DNA of 64,000 bases, taken from Erythrobacter dokdonensis DSW-74 (GTDB lineage: Bacteria; Pseudomonadota; Alphaproteobacteria; Sphingomonadales; Sphingomonadaceae). The position numbers and the translations under genes were made by a program. The stretch is taken from contig NZ_LZYB01000002.1 in assembly GCF_001677335.1 (NCBI RefSeq), forward strand, positions 62,001 to 126,000, in the 5' to 3' direction. The notes under the pieces are model-generated. The model was given only the letters and a program-made list of their open reading frames with translations. It had not been told where the DNA came from and ran no database searches. How positions within the stretch are numbered: position 1 is the stretch's first letter; every line of letters begins with the position of its first letter. Positions 61,835 to 64,000 of the stretch are shown piece by piece.

Positions 61835-62767
61835 CTAGCGGGCAGTCCGCTTGCGCATCATCCCTTCCTGCGCGACGCTTGCGACAAGTTCACCCGCGCG
61901 GTTGAAGATACGTCCGCGGTTGAACCCGCGCCCGCCGCCGCTCCACGGCGCGTCGGTGGCGTAGAGCAGCCATTCGTCAGCCCGTGCATCGCGGTGAAAC
62001 CATAGCGCATGGTCGAGACTGGCCCCGACCAGTTCGTTCCGCATCCAGGAAAGGCCATGCGGCAGGGCACTGGTGCCAAGCAGGGTATAGTCGCTTGCAT
62101 AGGTGATGATCGCACGGTGCAGTTCGGGTGTGTCGGCCTCGCCGGTGATCGGGGCCACCACCCGGAACCACGTATGCGCACGCGGCGGCTGCGGATCGCG
62201 GCTCATCCAGTGAAGGCGGTCGATGGTGCGCATCTCTATCGGGCGCGGGCGCAGCATCAGGCCGCGCTGGGCCTCGCTTAGGCGGTCGCCCCATTGTTCG
62301 GCCAGTTCGCGGCGCACCTCCATGTCGGGGCGCAGGTCGTCCGGCCCGACCACCTCCGGCATGGGCGAATCGCTGTGTTCCAGGCCCTGTTCGGGGAGCT
62401 GGAAGCTGGCGGTCAGGTTGAGGATCGGTACCGGCGTACCATCATCGCCCTCCTGGCTGGCGACCACCCGGCGGTTGGCAAAGCTGCGCCCGTCGAAGTC
62501 GCGCTCGATGCGATATTCGATTGGCGCCCCCTCGCGCCCGCCGCGCAGGAAATAGGCGTGGAGTGAGTGGGCGCGCTTGCCGTCGGTGATACTCGCCTGG
62601 GCTGCCTGCAGCGCTTGCGCCAGCACCTGTCCGCCGAACACCCGCCCGATGCCGTCAGCCTGCGGCGGGCCTGCGAAGATGTCCGAGGCGCGCTTTTCGA
62701 CCGTAAGCAAGCGTACGAGGTCAGCGACGAGATGTTCGTTGGTGGGTGTCCGGGGTGTCTGGGTCAT
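61835..62767 (-). CDS. tesB: acyl-CoA thioesterase II (TesB-like)
   Basis: A 310-residue double-hotdog thioesterase hydrolysing acyl-CoA esters to free acid and CoA. RVFGGQVLAQALQAA is the first-domain block and HSLHAYFLRGGREGAPIEYRIERDFDGRSFANRRVVASQ the second; ITYASDYTLLGTSALPHGL and SLDHALWFHRDARADEWLLY are near the catalytic Asp/Ser/Gln. The length equals that of E. coli TesB (about 286) plus ~25 residues. It may balance acyl-CoA pools; no operon partner is visible except possibly the JmjC-like gene 23 bases upstream. Confidence 0.93.
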   Translation of the reverse strand: MTQTPRTPTNEHLVADLVRLLTVEKRASDIFAGPPQADGIGRVFGGQVLAQALQAAQASITDGKRAHSLHAYFLRGGREGAPIEYRIERDFDGRSFANRRVVASQEGDDGTPVPILNLTASFQLPEQGLEHSDSPMPEVVGPDDLRPDMEVRRELAEQWGDRLSEAQRGLMLRPRPIEMRTIDRLHWMSRDPQPPRAHTWFRVVAPITGEADTPELHRAIITYASDYTLLGTSALPHGLSWMRNELVGASLDHALWFHRDARADEWLLYATDAPWSGGGRGFNRGRIFNRAGELVASVAQEGMMRKRTAR

Positions 62768-62790
62768 GGCGCGACGGCCATGCGGCGGGT

Positions 62791-63672
62791 TTACGAACCC
62801 GTCAAGCCGAGCTTGCGCATCGCGCGATAGGCATAGGCCTTGGCATAGTTCTGCCGTGGCCAGCGCCCCGGTGATGCGGGCTTGAAGCCGCGCTCACGCA
62901 GGATCGCGTTCATGATTCGCGCGTCGCTTTCGCGGTAGCTCCATTCGGAGCGCCAGGTGATCGACAGCGAGACGGAAGGGCTGGGACCATTTTTCACGAA
63001 ATGCGGGGCCATGACGGGCACGAACAGTGCCTCTCCCGGCGAAAGCGGAAATTCGGTGCCATGGGGGAGCATCGCATCGTCCCAGCGCAATTCGCGCGGG
63101 CCGCCTGAATGGTAGGTCTCGTGCGCTTCATCCGGCACGAAACGGGTATCGCCTGCCGGAAACTGGGTCATCACCTTGGTCCCGCGGATCTGGAGCAGGA
63201 TATTGTGCTCCGGATCGAAGTGGTAGGGTGTGACCGAGTTCGGCGAGGATACGAAAATGAACCCTTGCGGGGCCAGCATCGCCCCGGTCGCGGCTTCGAT
63301 TTCAGGGCGGATTTCCCCAAGCAGGTCCATCAGAAGTGCTTCATAGGCGGGGATCTGCTCGATGTTCTTCAGCACCGCCCAGCTTTGCGCCTCGGCCACC
63401 TTGCGGATGGTTTCGACGATGGTGAGGCCGTTGGAGCCGGGCTTGCCTTCCACCCCGATCGGAAGGTCGCCGCGATTGTACTCGACGCTCTTGACCGGCA
63501 GCATTCCGGCAAGTTGCGCCAGCGCCTCGATTTCGAGCAGCGGGTGGCTGGTGAGGCTGTGGGCAAGGATATGCGCCCGTTCGGGGTAATGCGCGCAAAA
63601 GCGAGCGCGGGCGGGAGCATCGAATACCGGCGGCGGGGCGGCAGTATCCGTGAAGCGGGCAGGGGCGTTCAT
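62791..63672 (-). CDS. cupin-like/JmjC domain protein
   Basis: A 293-residue protein with a JmjC/cupin fold. The metal site is probably TPYHFDPEHNILLQIRG (H-x-D) with a later His in MAPHFVKNG. A long helical N-terminus precedes it. Related proteins hydroxylate proteins or small molecules with 2-oxoglutarate, but here the target is unknown. I take the ATG at 63672 with the strong RBS GAGGAGGAA; the longer frame is antisense. It overlaps the next acetyltransferase gene (ATGA). Confidence 0.85.
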   Translation of the reverse strand: MNAPARFTDTAAPPPVFDAPARARFCAHYPERAHILAHSLTSHPLLEIEALAQLAGMLPVKSVEYNRGDLPIGVEGKPGSNGLTIVETIRKVAEAQSWAVLKNIEQIPAYEALLMDLLGEIRPEIEAATGAMLAPQGFIFVSSPNSVTPYHFDPEHNILLQIRGTKVMTQFPAGDTRFVPDEAHETYHSGGPRELRWDDAMLPHGTEFPLSPGEALFVPVMAPHFVKNGPSPSVSLSITWRSEWSYRESDARIMNAILRERGFKPASPGRWPRQNYAKAYAYRAMRKLGLTGS

Positions 63673-64000
63673 GCGTTCCTCCTCGGACGGGTTTCCCAGG
63701 CCATCAGCAGGCGGAAGCAGCCGCGCCGCAGCGGGCCTCCGATGGCGATATTGCGGCTGACCATGCGCCGCTTGTCCCGCCAAATGCGTTCGATCATGGG
63801 GTGGCCCTCGACCGCACAGCTGTCGGCCCACACCACATTCCGGCGCTCGAGCAAGGCAAGGTTTTCAAGCTGCAGCAGCATCCCCGGCGAAAAGCGAGCA
63901 TAGGCTTCATCGAAGGCGGTCTTGAAGCTGTAGGCACCTGGCGGCGTGATGAAATTGACGAGCATGGCGATGGCGCGGCCGTCCAGCCTGAGCGCAAGCC
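63669..64000 (-). CDS. acetyltransferase-like (BioF2/FemAB type), 5' end outside window
   Basis: The frame enters from the right edge and ends at 63669 after 110 visible codons. The C-terminal part reads LALRLDGRAIAMLVNFITPP, then AYARFSPGMLLQLENLALLE and MIERIWRDKRRMV. The Gly-Arg-x-Ile-Ala-Met strand followed by the SPGMLL block resembles the GNAT-related BioF2/FemAB-like acetyltransferase family (Acetyltransf_6). The start and most of the protein are not visible, so function is tentative. Its stop overlaps the start of the JmjC-like gene. Confidence 0.6.
   Translation of the reverse strand, partial: LALRLDGRAIAMLVNFITPPGAYSFKTAFDEAYARFSPGMLLQLENLALLERRNVVWADSCAVEGHPMIERIWRDKRRMVSRNIAIGGPLRRGCFRLLMAWETRPRRNA

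Overview
The window reads as a chromosomal segment of a high-GC alphaproteobacterium of the order Sphingomonadales, most likely an Erythrobacteraceae member (Erythrobacter/Porphyrobacter type). This is inferred from gene content: the rnhB-ccrM neighbourhood, PntAA/AB/B split subunits with an aa3 oxidase subunit IV peptide beside them, TonB-dependent receptors with a separate TonB-like protein, DUF3597, ABA4-like and carotenoid oxygenase genes, and the infA-maf-RNase-yacG-tRNA-Phe run. No insertion sequence, integrase, phage gene, CRISPR array or rRNA was seen. Two perfect parS (ParB-binding) sites 12.5 kb apart suggest that the segment lies in the origin-proximal part of the chromosome.

Layout. 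1-3.2 kb: partial DUF885 protein, DUF3597 protein, small membrane protein, TonB-like protein and an alpha/beta hydrolase. 3.2-5.7 kb: two tandem cysteine desulfurase paralogues and a [2Fe-2S] ferredoxin, with the first parS embedded in the second desulfurase. 5.7-8.1 kb: parC. 8.1-13.1 kb (minus strand): exported repeat protein, then the run PQQ-type sugar dehydrogenase, GNAT, DUF1285, CoA-type Nudix and CCA-adding enzyme. 13.1-17.5 kb (plus): rnhB, ccrM with a promoter rich in cell-cycle signals, folP and a PhoD-like phosphatase, closed by the second parS. 17.5-19.8 kb (minus): SDR and an NtrC-like regulator with an altered GAFTGA loop. 20-27.5 kb (plus): CoxIV peptide, pntAA-pntAB-pntB, a small protein, a beta-helix/diheme cytochrome pair, alpha/beta hydrolase and Asp/Glu racemase.

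27.8-32.4 kb (plus): dgt, an NAD-binding protein, ABA4-like protein, acyl-CoA synthetase and DUF938 methyltransferase. 32.4-35.5 kb: entericidin-like lipoprotein, EamA transporter, small membrane protein, four tandem hairpins and a solitary cpaF. 35.7-40 kb: glmS and a membrane GGDEF-EAL protein. 40-49.5 kb: purQ and purS, a TonB receptor, an M16 peptidase, then purC, tRNA-Phe, yacG, an RNase E/G-like gene, maf and infA. 49.7-52.9 kb: a 1056-residue TonB receptor whose barrel is interrupted by two tandem cysteine-paired repeats. 52.9-64 kb: YhiN-like flavoprotein, APC permease, uvrC, DUF6445, OmpA-family protein, carotenoid oxygenase, a universal stress protein behind a perfect FNR/FixK box, tesB, a JmjC/cupin-like protein and a partial acetyltransferase.

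Most genes are core housekeeping: DNA replication and cell-cycle control, purine and folate synthesis, tRNA maturation, redox balance and envelope transport. The most noteworthy signals are the parS pair, the ccrM control region (CtrA-like box, five GANTC sites, a DnaA box), the cysteine-repeat insertion in the large TonB receptor, and the FNR box.
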